A stretch of DNA of 64,000 bases from Shinella zoogloeoides (GCF_033705735.1 NZ_CP131130.1:2926001-2990000); one strand, 5' to 3'. Shown: positions 7,431-15,861, counted from the first letter of the stretch. Notes: generated by a model from the sequence alone, not told the origin. Numbers and translations are program-made.

Positions 7431-7452
7431 GCCTCACCCGATCAGGTGAGGC
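7431..7452. promoter_or_regulatory. Perfect 8-bp inverted repeat upstream of the lipoprotein gene
   Basis: GCCTCACC (7431-7438) pairs with GGTGAGGC (7445-7452) around a 6-base centre. It lies 65 bases before the lipoprotein start. No run of T follows on the plus strand, so an operator or a leader hairpin is more likely than a terminator for plus-strand transcription. The LuxR-type regulator at 9708-10805 is a possible partner, by inference only. Confidence 0.4.
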
Positions 7453-7516
7453 ATCGCGGAAAAATACAACTTCTATTTGGGTACTCAGGTTGAAAACGGT
7501 ACCGATAGGAGCAGGG

Positions 7517-8413
7517 ATGTATTCTTACCGTAAAATCGCGCTACTCAGCTGTTTTGTAGCGCCACTGGCATTAGTGGGATGTGGAGGCGGATCTGGCGGA
7601 CCCGGCGCAAAAACGCTTGATTTCCAATCGTTCTCCGCGATTTCCACGAATCCGAAGAATCGTACCAAGTTCGAGGGGAATGGACTTGAGACGACCAATC
7701 AGGGAGATGAAGATCTGAGCACTCAGACTTCGTCGCCGGTAACGGCTTATGTTACTGTGGACGGGAACCGGGAAATTACGTCTGTATCCTTGAAGACCGC
7801 TAATGATCCCCAGGAAAGCGTTTGGAACGCAAACAACTCGACGGCCGATTATTCGACTGATGGGAAGTTGTTAATTGCCACAACCAACAACGGAAAGCGC
7901 ACCGTCGTCGTTGGGTCACCGGACGATAACGGGTTCGAATACCAGACTTATGGTGCCTGGGTGGACACTAACTTTTCGCCGGATGCCCATATGGGCGGCT
8001 TCAGCGTTGGCAAGGAAACGACCCAAGCGGAGTTGGATGCTCTTAACCTCAGCTCGACTGAAACCTTCACAGGTACTGCTGGCGGCATTTACTACGATGG
8101 CACCAACTATGACGTGATGAGCGCCGACGCCCAGCTGAATGTTAATTTTGCTACCGCAAAGGCAGATTTCACGACGTCGAGCTCCAAGCTTGAGAATGGC
8201 GGTTCAAACAACGGTTTGAATATGTCTGCCACTGGCATGGATGTCGTGGGGCGCTCCTTCTCCGGAACTGTCGGTACCACGGGGGGAATGTCGGGCACAG
8301 TTGATGGCCGCTTCTACGGTTCGGGAGCCGAAGAAGTCGGCGGTGCTTTTGTTCTGAATGATGGTTCCCCAGGTGGCGCGGTGCTGACGGGCGGTTACGG
8401 CGCCAAGCGATAA
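7517..8413 (+). CDS. TbpB-like surface lipoprotein, predicted Slam substrate
   Basis: The product is 298 residues with a lipoprotein signal peptide: MYSYRKIALL, a hydrophobic stretch and the lipobox LVGC, then a Gly-rich linker (GGGSGGPG). The middle is Asn/Thr/Ser-rich and beta-like. Near the C-terminus (about residues 250-285) GTVDGRFYGSGAEEVGGAFV matches the signature of the TbpB-type eight-stranded barrel domain (consensus GxFYGxxAxExGGxF), which is the handle recognised by Slam translocators in Neisseria and other proteobacteria. ATG 7517 is chosen over TTG 7490 because AGGAG precedes it and the signal peptide then starts properly. The stop overlaps the Slam start by one base. The ligand is unknown. 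A host-binding or metal/haem-binding role is typical of the family but not shown here. Confidence 0.8.
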   Translation: MYSYRKIALLSCFVAPLALVGCGGGSGGPGAKTLDFQSFSAISTNPKNRTKFEGNGLETTNQGDEDLSTQTSSPVTAYVTVDGNREITSVSLKTANDPQESVWNANNSTADYSTDGKLLIATTNNGKRTVVVGSPDDNGFEYQTYGAWVDTNFSPDAHMGGFSVGKETTQAELDALNLSSTETFTGTAGGIYYDGTNYDVMSADAQLNVNFATAKADFTTSSSKLENGGSNNGLNMSATGMDVVGRSFSGTVGTTGGMSGTVDGRFYGSGAEEVGGAFVLNDGSPGGAVLTGGYGAKR

Positions 8414-9582
8414 TGAAGTACACGAGCACCATTTCGGCGCTCTTGCTTACCTGTGTGGCGGCGAACGCATTTGCCGCCACACAGGCGGAAGTAGATGTCG
8501 AATTCAAACGAGCGATGTTCGAGGCCTCGAAAGGGCATAGCGCGAGCGCCATTAAGCGTCTCAACCACCTCAAAAATCAAACAAATGCCCCGCGCATCCG
8601 GCTTGAGTTGGCGCGCCTTCTCATGCGATCAGGCGCATACTCTGAAGCACTCGACATTTTTCGGCAGATTTATCTGGAGCCGGAAACGCCCCAGATTGTG
8701 AAGCGGAATATCCTGCCCTTCATCGAGGAGGCGGAACTGCGCGTGCTGCGTATTCGTTACGGCGCGCGAATGGTTACCGACAGCAACCCGTCAAAGGTGG
8801 GCGAAGGTGGGACAGTCTATTTCAATGGCATCCCGTTGGAGTATCAACCGCCGGCCCAGAAGAAGGTCTCGTATGGGATCGAGCCGTGGTTCTCCGCCGA
8901 GAAGCTTTGGAACAACGGCTATCTGACGAAATTCAACGCTTCGGCACGGCTTTTCAAGGAGGACACGCTCAGAAGTGGCACGGTTCAGGTTGCCGTGGCC
9001 AAGCAGGTTCCCGCGGTGCCCGGCCTTTTCCTGCAGGCCGCGTTGGAGAGCGAAGTCGTCAAGGACGGCTCCTATGTCCTGCCGAACGTGGAGAGCTGGA
9101 AGCGCTTCCGGCTATCGGATCGTGCCGGCGTCGGACTGGGTGGTCAGGTTGGCTACATGTTTTCTGAGAACAAGGACGTGTCCGGACCGTTTTATCGTGG
9201 CTATGTCTTTGGGGACTGGACCTTCAGCCCCAATGCGACGGTCTTCAGCCGGCTCTCGGCCGAAACGCTCGACAGCCGAAACGACTTCTACCACTATTTC
9301 TCTACCAAGGCAGAGGTCGGTTTCAACATCGACATCGCTAGCGTGCAGCTTGTGCCAAAGATAAGTTGGAAACAGACCAGTTTCACACAAACAAACCCGC
9401 TCTGGGGCGCCAAGCGCAAGGATGTAACGGTTCGCCCGGAGCTTACGCTTTCGAGTGAGGTTGTCGAATGGAACGGTATCCGGCCCGAGGTGAGTGTCTT
9501 TTATGAATGGCGCGAGAGCAATATCGATATCTATAAATACGATCAGATTGGTGGATATGTAAATTTTAAGAAATTATTTTGA
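8413..9582 (+). CDS. Slam-type outer-membrane translocator (surface lipoprotein assembly modulator, DUF560-like)
   Basis: The 389-residue protein has a cleavable signal peptide (MKYTSTISALLLTCVAANAFA-Ala, cut after about residue 21). A helical TPR-like region of two to three repeats follows (KGHSASAIKRLNHL, then LRIRLELARLL-type helices, about 35-110). A C-terminal beta-barrel (about 115-389) shows alternating strands, the Slam-like ending SVFYEWRESNIDIYKYDQI and a terminal Phe. Slam proteins move lipoproteins with TbpB-like barrels across the outer membrane (type XI secretion). The start codon overlaps the stop of its probable substrate, so the two are translationally coupled. At 389 residues it is shorter than neisserial Slam1, mostly in the N-terminal domain. 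Confidence 0.8.
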   Translation: MKYTSTISALLLTCVAANAFAATQAEVDVEFKRAMFEASKGHSASAIKRLNHLKNQTNAPRIRLELARLLMRSGAYSEALDIFRQIYLEPETPQIVKRNILPFIEEAELRVLRIRYGARMVTDSNPSKVGEGGTVYFNGIPLEYQPPAQKKVSYGIEPWFSAEKLWNNGYLTKFNASARLFKEDTLRSGTVQVAVAKQVPAVPGLFLQAALESEVVKDGSYVLPNVESWKRFRLSDRAGVGLGGQVGYMFSENKDVSGPFYRGYVFGDWTFSPNATVFSRLSAETLDSRNDFYHYFSTKAEVGFNIDIASVQLVPKISWKQTSFTQTNPLWGAKRKDVTVRPELTLSSEVVEWNGIRPEVSVFYEWRESNIDIYKYDQIGGYVNFKKLF

Positions 9583-9707
9583 TTATTTAAGAAATATATG
9601 AAATATTTCTTGGGGAGTGCGGAGAAGGCTCTCCAGTACGTTGTTTATTGCCAAATTTACTCGCTTCAGCGATCGGCAAGCACTAGAAGAAAATATCGGG
9701 GAAGGGC

Positions 9708-10805
9708 ATGAATCCGCGGGATTCTACCGGTGTGATTGACGCCATTTATGAAGCAGCATTGATCCCCGAAAAATGGGAGGATGTCGTCACAGCGCTGAGT
9801 AGAAACGCCGGCACGCTTGGTGGTGTAATCTTCACACAGTCTGGACCGGACACGAAATTCATTACTAATCCGAATTCAGCGGCTTACTTCCAGCGTTTTG
9901 TGGACGAAGGATGGGACAGATTTAATACCCGGCGGGAACGTGCCGACCGGCTAAATCACAGTGGCTTTCTCACGGACCTCGACGTCTTTGAAACACATGA
10001 GCTTGCGGCGGAGCCGCTCTATCGAGATTTTCTTTATCCAATGGGATTGGGATGGTCAGTTGGCACGCACTTGATGACGGCGGATGGTGACGCGCTGGCA
10101 GTAAGTCTGGACGGAGCATACGTTGACGGACCGGTCCCTCGAGAAGTAGTCGTTTGGCTTGACGGCATCCGCCCTCATCTTGCTCGTGCGCTGAGTATGA
10201 CCGCAAGGCTGAAGACTACAGCGGCCATTCAGGTTGCAGAGGGCTTGGGTGCCTTTGGGTTGCCCAGTTGCGTGATCAATTTCCAAGGGAGAATGCTGGC
10301 AGCAAATGGTCTTATGCACCCGCTTGTCCCTTCCCTTATTCTTGATCGGCGTGACCGTGTGATGCTTCGCCATCCCGAGAGTGATCAGTTACTGATGAGA
10401 GCATTGAAATCGCTCTCCGAATCGCTGGCGGAAAGGCAAGTCATGTCGATCCCGGTTCCGGCCAACGAGGAGCAGGATGCGTGTGTTGTTCACGTTATTC
10501 CCGTGCGAAACAATGGGCGCGATCTGATCCCCGGAGGCCTCTGCATTCTCGCGGTTAGTATTGTTTCGTCATTAGCCGTACCGGATTCGTCGCTGCTTCG
10601 CGGCCTGTTTGACCTAACCCCGGGCGAAGCGAGGGTCGCCCGCCACGTCGCAAATGGGGTCGCACCAAAAGATATCGATGAACTCGTCGGAACTAGCGCA
10701 AATACCGTCAAGACGCATCTCAAGGCCATCTATGCGAAAACCGGTACGCATCATTACGGCGCGCTTGTGCGCCTGCTTTCCGGTACCTTGATGCTTTCTT
10801 CTTAG
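9708..10805 (+). CDS. LuxR-type transcriptional regulator
   Basis: The product has 365 residues, starting at ATG 9708 with GGGGAAGGG just upstream. The long N-terminal part (1-290) is a sensor of unknown ligand with aromatic-rich blocks (DEGWDRFNTRRERADRLNHS, then FLYPMGLGWSVGTHL), of the kind often annotated as a PAS/GAF-like LuxR regulator. Residues about 298-360 form a canonical LuxR helix-turn-helix: LTPGEARVARHVANGVAPKD and SANTVKTHLKAIYAKTGTHH. It lies 125 bases after the Slam gene on the same strand, so it may be co-transcribed or have its own promoter in the AT-rich gap 9583-9707. Control of the lipoprotein/Slam pair is inferred from position. Confidence 0.85.
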   Translation: MNPRDSTGVIDAIYEAALIPEKWEDVVTALSRNAGTLGGVIFTQSGPDTKFITNPNSAAYFQRFVDEGWDRFNTRRERADRLNHSGFLTDLDVFETHELAAEPLYRDFLYPMGLGWSVGTHLMTADGDALAVSLDGAYVDGPVPREVVVWLDGIRPHLARALSMTARLKTTAAIQVAEGLGAFGLPSCVINFQGRMLAANGLMHPLVPSLILDRRDRVMLRHPESDQLLMRALKSLSESLAERQVMSIPVPANEEQDACVVHVIPVRNNGRDLIPGGLCILAVSIVSSLAVPDSSLLRGLFDLTPGEARVARHVANGVAPKDIDELVGTSANTVKTHLKAIYAKTGTHHYGALVRLLSGTLMLSS

Positions 10806-11146
10806 GTCACTGCATGTTCCGAAAATGTTTCGCTCCTTGCGGACATCTGGATTGGCTTTGACTCGAATGTCCGCGTTTGGCGAAATAGAAACACCACAGT
10901 TTCGACTATAAGGTCGGTTACTGAACGGCAGCTACTTGCCGGGCCGATCTGAAGCCAGAAGGTCTGGATAAGGCCCCATTGCCGTCCGTCGTGCCCCTGA
11001 CGAACGGTGGGTTTTCGGGTGGCACCCGAAGCCTGTGAAAGATGACAATGGGGTCCGGCGATCTATGATCGTGGTCTCAGCGCTCGGTCGCCTCAAACTC
11101 TTGCCAATGCCGAACCATCCGCGATCATCGAACCATGTAAGGAAAA
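10806..11146. other. 341-base stretch without a recognisable gene
   Basis: Short frames on the minus strand extend into it, but their translations are Arg/Pro-rich without any family likeness, and no start with a ribosome-binding site was found. No tRNA, terminator with a T-run or obvious repeat was seen. Confidence 0.5.
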
Positions 11147-11380
11147 TCAGGGCAATTGTTTCATAGCGGCCCGCAGGATATCGTTGATGCGATCCTGCCA
11201 TCCAGGCCCGTCCGCCTGAAAATGCGCCAGCACGTCGCTATCGATTTTCAGCGATACAAGTTCCTTGGCGTTCGGAATAGCTGGACGCTCGACTGCCGGG
11301 GCCGTCGCTTTCTTCGTAGGCTTGAACAAAGCCTCGGCGGCGTCCTTTGGATTGGCCGGTCTTCGGGAAGTTGATGCCAT
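11147..11380 (-). CDS. BrnA-type antitoxin-like protein (orphan)
   Basis: The 77-residue product ends with the BrnA/COG3514 pattern: LVSLKIDSDVLAHFQADGPG, then WQDRINDILRAAM. This is the ribbon-helix-helix-like DNA-binding and dimerisation part that usually follows BrnT toxins. The N-terminal half is basic and disordered (SRRPANPKDAAEALFKPTKK). In normal operons the BrnT ribonuclease gene lies directly upstream of brnA. Here the upstream DNA (11381-11524) contains no BrnT-like frame, so this is a solitary antitoxin-like gene, possibly a left-over or an independent regulator. Confidence 0.7.
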   Translation of the reverse strand: MASTSRRPANPKDAAEALFKPTKKATAPAVERPAIPNAKELVSLKIDSDVLAHFQADGPGWQDRINDILRAAMKQLP

Positions 11381-11524
11381 TATTGATTCCTTTGGTAGCT
11401 ATCCAGTTGTGCCTCTTTCCCTACGGCATGTCGAGCAGCGCTCGTGTCTCCTCGCCAAGCCAAACTATCGACCTTCCGTCACGGGTCGATATATTTATTG
11501 CCGATTCCTTTGACAGGAGGCTTC

Positions 11525-11734
11525 ATGCCGTCTGAACTCCGTTCATGCCGGCTTGCCGTTCTCGTCGACGCGGACAATGCCTCCGCGAAGATTGCAGATG
11601 ATCTGTTCGAGGAAATTGCCAAGATCGGCGGGGAGCAGAATTTATGTGTTCGGAAAGCAGGTCGGTGCTGGCCGAGTTCTCCAGTTGTTAGGCGGCCTGC
11701 GGCAACTCCCATTTGTCCTGATCATCATTCATAG
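11525..11734 (+). pseudogene. 5' fragment of a NYN-domain (LabA/DUF88-like) nuclease gene
   Basis: ATG 11525 follows a strong AGGAGG site. The first 34 residues (CRLAVLVDADNASAKIADDL, then FEEIAKIGG) are the conserved start of NYN-domain RNases, including the first two catalytic-site aspartates in LVDADN. After codon 34 the frame diverges into unrelated sequence, and the next NYN element appears weakly in another frame (SRIYVFGKQV) before all similarity ends. The gene normally runs to about 250 residues, so this is a truncated remnant with an intact translation signal. Confidence 0.6.
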
Positions 11735-11741
11735 AATGCCG

Positions 11742-12416
11742 TCAATGCCTCATCGCCATCCACAAGACATGGCGCGCGCCACTGTTCCTGTTGCTGGCGC
11801 GCACGCTCACCTCGTCCGTGGCAAACCCGACCTCGCGCAATCGACGTGTGAACGCCCGATCCGGCGCAGAGGACCAAACTGCCAACACACCGTTTGGGCG
11901 CAGTGCAGACTTGGCGGCTCTAAGACCGTCATGGCTATATAGACCATCGTTGGAAGCGCGCGTCAGCCCATCGGGGCCGTTGTCGACATCAAGCAGGATC
12001 GCATCATATGCGGCCGTCTTCGATCGGATGAGGGCGCCGACGTCACCGAGATGAATATCGACACGCGGATCGTCGAGCGCACCGTTATGGAGTTCCGCCA
12101 AAGGTCCACGCCCCCATTCGACCACAGCCGGGACGAGCTCGGCGACAACGACGTGGGCATCGTGTGGCAGCGCAGCCAAAGCGGCCCGCAACGTAAATCC
12201 CATGCCAAGGCCACCAATAAGCATGTTGGGGTTCTTCCGGCCAACGATGCGCTCGCAGCTCAAGGTCGCCAACGCCTCTTCCGAGCCGCTCAACCGGCTG
12301 TTCATGAGCTCTGTCGAGCCGAGCATGATGGAGAATTCGCTACCGCGCTGTTTCAGGCGGAGATCACCGGCCTCGCCGGGAATGGTCGCGCGATCAAGTT
12401 GGATCCAGGGAAGCAT
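11742..12416 (-). CDS. Spermidine-synthase-like SAM-dependent methyltransferase-fold protein
   Basis: The 224-residue protein has the Rossmann fold of the spermidine synthase/methyltransferase superfamily. Motif I is MLIGGLGMGFTLRAAL (about 65-80), then VVVAELVPAVVEW (acidic cofactor-binding residue), DPRVDIHLGDV, YDAILLDVDNGPDGL (the Asp region that binds polyamine in true SpeE) and LRPNGVLAVWSS. It is shorter than SpeE and lacks the N-terminal beta domain, so it is better described as a SpeE-like protein of uncertain substrate. It reads from ATG 12416 (MLPWIQLDRATIP). Similar proteins are common in rhizobia as single genes. Confidence 0.8.
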   Translation of the reverse strand: MLPWIQLDRATIPGEAGDLRLKQRGSEFSIMLGSTELMNSRLSGSEEALATLSCERIVGRKNPNMLIGGLGMGFTLRAALAALPHDAHVVVAELVPAVVEWGRGPLAELHNGALDDPRVDIHLGDVGALIRSKTAAYDAILLDVDNGPDGLTRASNDGLYSHDGLRAAKSALRPNGVLAVWSSAPDRAFTRRLREVGFATDEVSVRASNRNSGARHVLWMAMRH

Positions 12417-12489
12417 CGGGGTATCTCGTTACATTGTTCGACGGCCTCGTACCATGGCAGCCGTCCCGACGACATCCCATCTCGATGAA

Positions 12490-13677
12490 TCAAGGAACCA
12501 CCACCGATCCTTGGCGCGGCTTAGTTACGTGAGCCGCCCATAGCTCCAAAAGGCTTCGCCGCTGCTCAAGATAGTCGGTGCGCCTGTATGCGCGTTCCAC
12601 CTTGCCGCCCACGGTATGCCCCAACGTCGCCTCCGCGATCTCATAAGGTGTATTCGTCGTCTCAGCGATCCAATCGCGCAGGCTGGAACGAAAGCCGTGT
12701 GGGCAAGCCGCCATCTCGCGGCGTTCCATCAACCGCGCCATGGTGGCATCCGAAATTACGCCCTTCCTGATGCTTGGAAAAAGATAGCCGTCGCGAGCGA
12801 GCGGCTTCGCCTGCTCGATGAGCGATAGCGCTTCCGGCACGAGGGGAACCCGGAAATCGGTTGTTTTGTCTTTGCGCCCCTTCTGCTTTTCGCCGGGGAT
12901 CGTCCAGACGTCGCCCTCGATCTGCTCAAGCCGGAGAAAACGCAGAGGCGCCGAGCGAACTCCCGTCAGGATCAAAAGCCGCAAGGCTAGGTGTGTCGTC
13001 GTGCCGTCGGAGAGGGAGGCATAGAAAGCCGGAACGTCTGCCCAAGGAAGCGCCGGGATGTTCTCCGCCTTATGCCTCTGCTGCCCCAGCAGCGCCCTCG
13101 CCTTCTCGGTCGCCTGCAGATCCACCTCATGCCCCAAAGCGGCTGCATGACGCAGGCAGATGGCAAGGCGGTTCAGAGCCTTTCGCGCCGTCTCGGCCTT
13201 CGAATGCCAAATCGGCAACAGGGTATCGCGGATATCGATCTGGTCGATCTCTCCGACGGGCTTCTTTCCGAGTTTCGGCAGAACGTGGATTTCCAGCGGA
13301 CTGAACCAGCGGCCGGATTTCCCATCGTTCTTGAGTTCAGCCTTGCGGCTCTCGAAGGCGTCCTTGGCGACATCCTCCAGCAAGTGAAGACGCTTTTCAG
13401 CCTGCCGGCGCTCTCGCTCGCGTTCGTTGATCGGATCGAGGCCTTTGGCAACGGCAGAACGCCATCTGTCCGCGGCCTCTCGGGCGTCCTTCAAAGATAC
13501 GTCCTGAACGGAGCCCAGCCCCATTTCCCGGCGTCGGCTATGCATCGTATAACGGAGGACCCACTGGCCCGGTCCCTCGTCTCGCTTGTAAAGCCAGAGA
13601 CCGCCGCCATCGGATAGTTTACCGGGACCGGCATTCTTTACGGCAAGCGCTGAAAGCTTGTTCAGTGCCCTCGTCAA
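12490..13677 (-). CDS. Tyrosine-type site-specific integrase of island 2 (P4-like)
   Basis: The 395-residue integrase has an N-terminal DUF4102 domain (NKLSALAVKNAGPGKLSDGG, GLWLYKRD), a core-binding region near 90-190 and a catalytic domain. The catalytic arginine is in LTGVRSAPLRFLRL, a second block is HGFRSSLRDW, and the C-terminal LGHTVGGKVERAYRR leads to the tyrosine (in AYRR). The start is a TTG at 13677 with GGGGGA upstream, which overlaps two tandem copies of TTGATCCCCCTT at 13678-13702, possible integrase arm sites. The gene starts 146 bases from the attachment repeat at 13823-13845 and reads away from it, so this enzyme very likely inserted the 1087-13845 island. Confidence 0.92.
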   Translation of the reverse strand: MTRALNKLSALAVKNAGPGKLSDGGGLWLYKRDEGPGQWVLRYTMHSRRREMGLGSVQDVSLKDAREAADRWRSAVAKGLDPINERERERRQAEKRLHLLEDVAKDAFESRKAELKNDGKSGRWFSPLEIHVLPKLGKKPVGEIDQIDIRDTLLPIWHSKAETARKALNRLAICLRHAAALGHEVDLQATEKARALLGQQRHKAENIPALPWADVPAFYASLSDGTTTHLALRLLILTGVRSAPLRFLRLEQIEGDVWTIPGEKQKGRKDKTTDFRVPLVPEALSLIEQAKPLARDGYLFPSIRKGVISDATMARLMERREMAACPHGFRSSLRDWIAETTNTPYEIAEATLGHTVGGKVERAYRRTDYLEQRRSLLELWAAHVTKPRQGSVVVP

Positions 13678-13822
13678 TTTGATCCCCCTTTTGATCCCCC
13701 TTTCGCTTTTCGCTTCAAGTGAACAAAGGCGTACTACAGTGGACGCGACCTCACAAGAAAACGTAGGAAAATCAGCCGATCCACGCCATTATTGAGCAAA
13801 ATTGTACCTAGCCGGACAAGCA

Positions 13823-13845
13823 TTCAATGCTGGCATGGGGCACCA
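13823..13845. other. Attachment site at the right end of island 2
   Basis: GGCATGGGGCACCA at 13832-13845 repeats exactly the tRNA 3' end at 1073-1086. The match extends to 20 of 23 bases over 13823-13845. It lies beside the integrase and marks the right boundary. DNA to the right has the composition and gene content of the core genome. No complete tRNA is formed here. Confidence 0.8.
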
Positions 13846-13969
13846 ATTTATAAAATCACCAGGCAATTTCAGGAAATAGCGCCCCTCAGGGGCCGACGGC
13901 GAGCAACTGTCCCGTGGCAGGCTGCATGGACCCGTTCCGATGGAGGCTTCCGCTCGGAAAGCGTTCTTC

Positions 13970-14710
13970 TCAGAACTTGTAAGCTACACCCAACTTGAAT
14001 GTCCCAACGGTCAAACTGTCCTTTGTCCCCGCATACCATGAGTTTCCCTGATCATCCGAGAAGTCGAGATCGCGGGTCTTGCCGTAATCGGCGTAAAGGT
14101 AGTCTGCGCGCATCACCCAGCTTGGGGACAAGCCGTATTCCACGCCCAGTCCCGCAGCCCAGCCTACTCTCGTCTGGGACTTGCTATAGGTATTTCCCGC
14201 GATATGCGTCCAACCGTCTTCAAAGTTGGAAACTGCCACACCGGCGGTGACATATGGAAGAAAAGCGTCGAAGGCGTAGCCCATTCGCACAAGCGCCGAG
14301 CCTTGATTTTTCAGTTTGCTGTAGCCGACGAAATTGGGATCAACACTGCCGGAATTGGTGCGGTGGGGAACATTGTCCGAATCCGCAAAGCTGTACGCGC
14401 CATTGACTTCGACGCCAGCTACGATGTTGTTGCTGAACTGGAAATTATACCCCGCATAAGCTCCGATCCCGGCACCTCGCGGGTCATAAATGAAGTACTC
14501 ATGGTTGTTTGGGTCAAAGGACGCGTCGTCGTTCCTGGTCGCAGCCTTGCTCCGACTATAGCCGGCATTCAACCCGATATAGAATCCGCTCCAATCATAT
14601 CGAGCACTTGATCGAACGCTGGCCTGAGATGCTTGAAGTGCAGCATCGTCAGCGAGAGCATCAGACATCAGCAATGGGAAAAACGCCCCAAGGAGCGGGA
14701 GGCATTTCAT
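13970..14710 (-). CDS. Omp25/Omp31-like outer-membrane beta-barrel protein
   Basis: The 246-residue protein begins at ATG 14708-14710 with a signal peptide (MKCLPLLGAFFPLLMSDALA, cut before DDAALQ). The rest is a small eight-stranded barrel of the rhizobial/Brucella Omp25 type: DWSGFYIGLNAGYSRSKAAT, GIGAYAGYNFQFSNNIVAGV, PYVTAGVAVSNFEDG and a C-terminal strand VGTFKLGVAYKF ending in Phe. An upstream in-frame ATG at 14743 is possible but would precede the signal peptide. These proteins are structural or immunogenic porin-like components. It is the first gene outside the island. A relic of a related gene lies inside the island at 5687-5815. Confidence 0.88.
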   Translation of the reverse strand: MKCLPLLGAFFPLLMSDALADDAALQASQASVRSSARYDWSGFYIGLNAGYSRSKAATRNDDASFDPNNHEYFIYDPRGAGIGAYAGYNFQFSNNIVAGVEVNGAYSFADSDNVPHRTNSGSVDPNFVGYSKLKNQGSALVRMGYAFDAFLPYVTAGVAVSNFEDGWTHIAGNTYSKSQTRVGWAAGLGVEYGLSPSWVMRADYLYADYGKTRDLDFSDDQGNSWYAGTKDSLTVGTFKLGVAYKF

Positions 14711-14898
14711 TGCGACCCCACGATAAATCCGCACGCGATTCATTTTGCGCCCCAAAATCAGCATCTAAAGCCACTTTGGGTATTAACCTTGCCTAGCGCT
14801 GACTACACTTCCCACTGTGCGCCAACTGACAGCCTTAAATGGCAGAAGAGAAATCTTCCCCCATCAATGGGACGGAAGCCAGCTCATTTCGATTGCTA

Positions 14899-14938
14899 GT
14901 CACAAATAGCTGGCTTCAATCCAGATGCGATGGCGGCG
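14899..14938. repeat. 40-base dispersed repeat, copy 2
   Basis: This copy has the same orientation as 7280-7319 and matches it at 34 of 40 positions. It lies between the outer-membrane protein gene and the LysR gene, outside the island, so the element is not confined to the acquired DNA. Confidence 0.55.
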
Positions 14939-14967
14939 TCGCTACGGCAAGGTAGACGATGATACCG

Positions 14968-15861
14968 TCAAGCTGATGTCCGCCGCGATGTCGCTAGGAA
15001 CCCGGAGATGAAATCGACGGCCTCGTCGCCGCTTCTCAGGCCGAGATGAATGCTCTTGGCTATTCCGATCTTCCCGATCCGGACTGGGCGTACGCCGAGT
15101 TTGGCTGCCTCCTGGCGAACGAGCCAGCTTGGAATTGCGCTGACGCCGCGGCCTGCGGCGACGAGCTGAAGCATCATCTCCGTGGTCTCGACATTCCGGT
15201 GGTGTCGCGGACGGCAGTTGGCGGGAACCAGGAATTGCGTGAACACATCCAGCCGCTCCGGCGGCACCGGATAGGTGAAGAGTGTTTCCTCCAGCAGATC
15301 CGCAGGTTCGGCGTGATCCTTGAGCGCAAGCGGGTGATCCGTCGGTACGGCGAGTATGAGTTCGTAGTCGAACACCGGCAGATAGTGGATGCCCGGCGCC
15401 TCGATCGGGTCCGGGGTGATCAGGATATCGATCTCGTATCCTGCCAGCGCCGCAACCCCGCCGAAGGCAAATGATGTCGTCAGCTCCAGGTCGACGTCCG
15501 GCCAGTCCACCAGGTAGGGTTTCGTGACCCCCATCAGCCATTGGTGGCAGGGATGGCATTCCATGCCGATTTTGAGCGAGCCCCGCTGTCCCTGGCGATA
15601 GTCGGACAAGACGTCTTCGGCCCTCTCCATCTGGGGCAGGACGCGTTGCGCCAGTCTGACGATGTAGCGGCCGGCCTCGGTGAGGCGAAGATTGCGGCCG
15701 TCCTTTTCCCACACGGCCACGCCATAGCGCTCTTCGAGCTTTCGGATCGTGTGGCTGAGCGCGGACTGGGTCACATTCAGCCGTTCCGCCGCCGCCGTCA
15801 GGCTGCCCATGCGGTCGACTTCCCGCAGGATCGACAGATGTTGTCTGTCCAGCATGCTCAT
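14968..15861 (-). CDS. LysR-family transcriptional regulator, MetR-like
   Basis: The 297-residue regulator has an N-terminal winged helix (MSMLDRQHLSILREVDRMGS, LTAAAERLNVTQSALSHTIR) and a two-lobed effector domain. The effector region contains GMECHPCHQWLMGVTKPYL, typical of MetR, which responds to homocysteine. The gene overlaps the upstream thioesterase gene by 4 bases (ATG within its stop region), so both are on one transcript led by the cobalamin riboswitch. MetR activates methionine-synthase genes in other proteobacteria, and the methionine-synthase cluster lies 1.5 kb away, divergently. Control of that cluster is inference from family and place. Confidence 0.85.
   Translation of the reverse strand: MSMLDRQHLSILREVDRMGSLTAAAERLNVTQSALSHTIRKLEERYGVAVWEKDGRNLRLTEAGRYIVRLAQRVLPQMERAEDVLSDYRQGQRGSLKIGMECHPCHQWLMGVTKPYLVDWPDVDLELTTSFAFGGVAALAGYEIDILITPDPIEAPGIHYLPVFDYELILAVPTDHPLALKDHAEPADLLEETLFTYPVPPERLDVFTQFLVPANCRPRHHRNVETTEMMLQLVAAGRGVSAIPSWLVRQEAAKLGVRPVRIGKIGIAKSIHLGLRSGDEAVDFISGFLATSRRTSA

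Noticed and set aside
10932..11201. An 89-codon minus-strand frame
   Set aside because: Composition is unlike a protein and it overlaps the well-supported BrnA-like gene.
13823..13845. A functional tRNA at the right attachment site
   Set aside because: Only the last bases match a tRNA 3' end; no anticodon arm or 5' half is present upstream.
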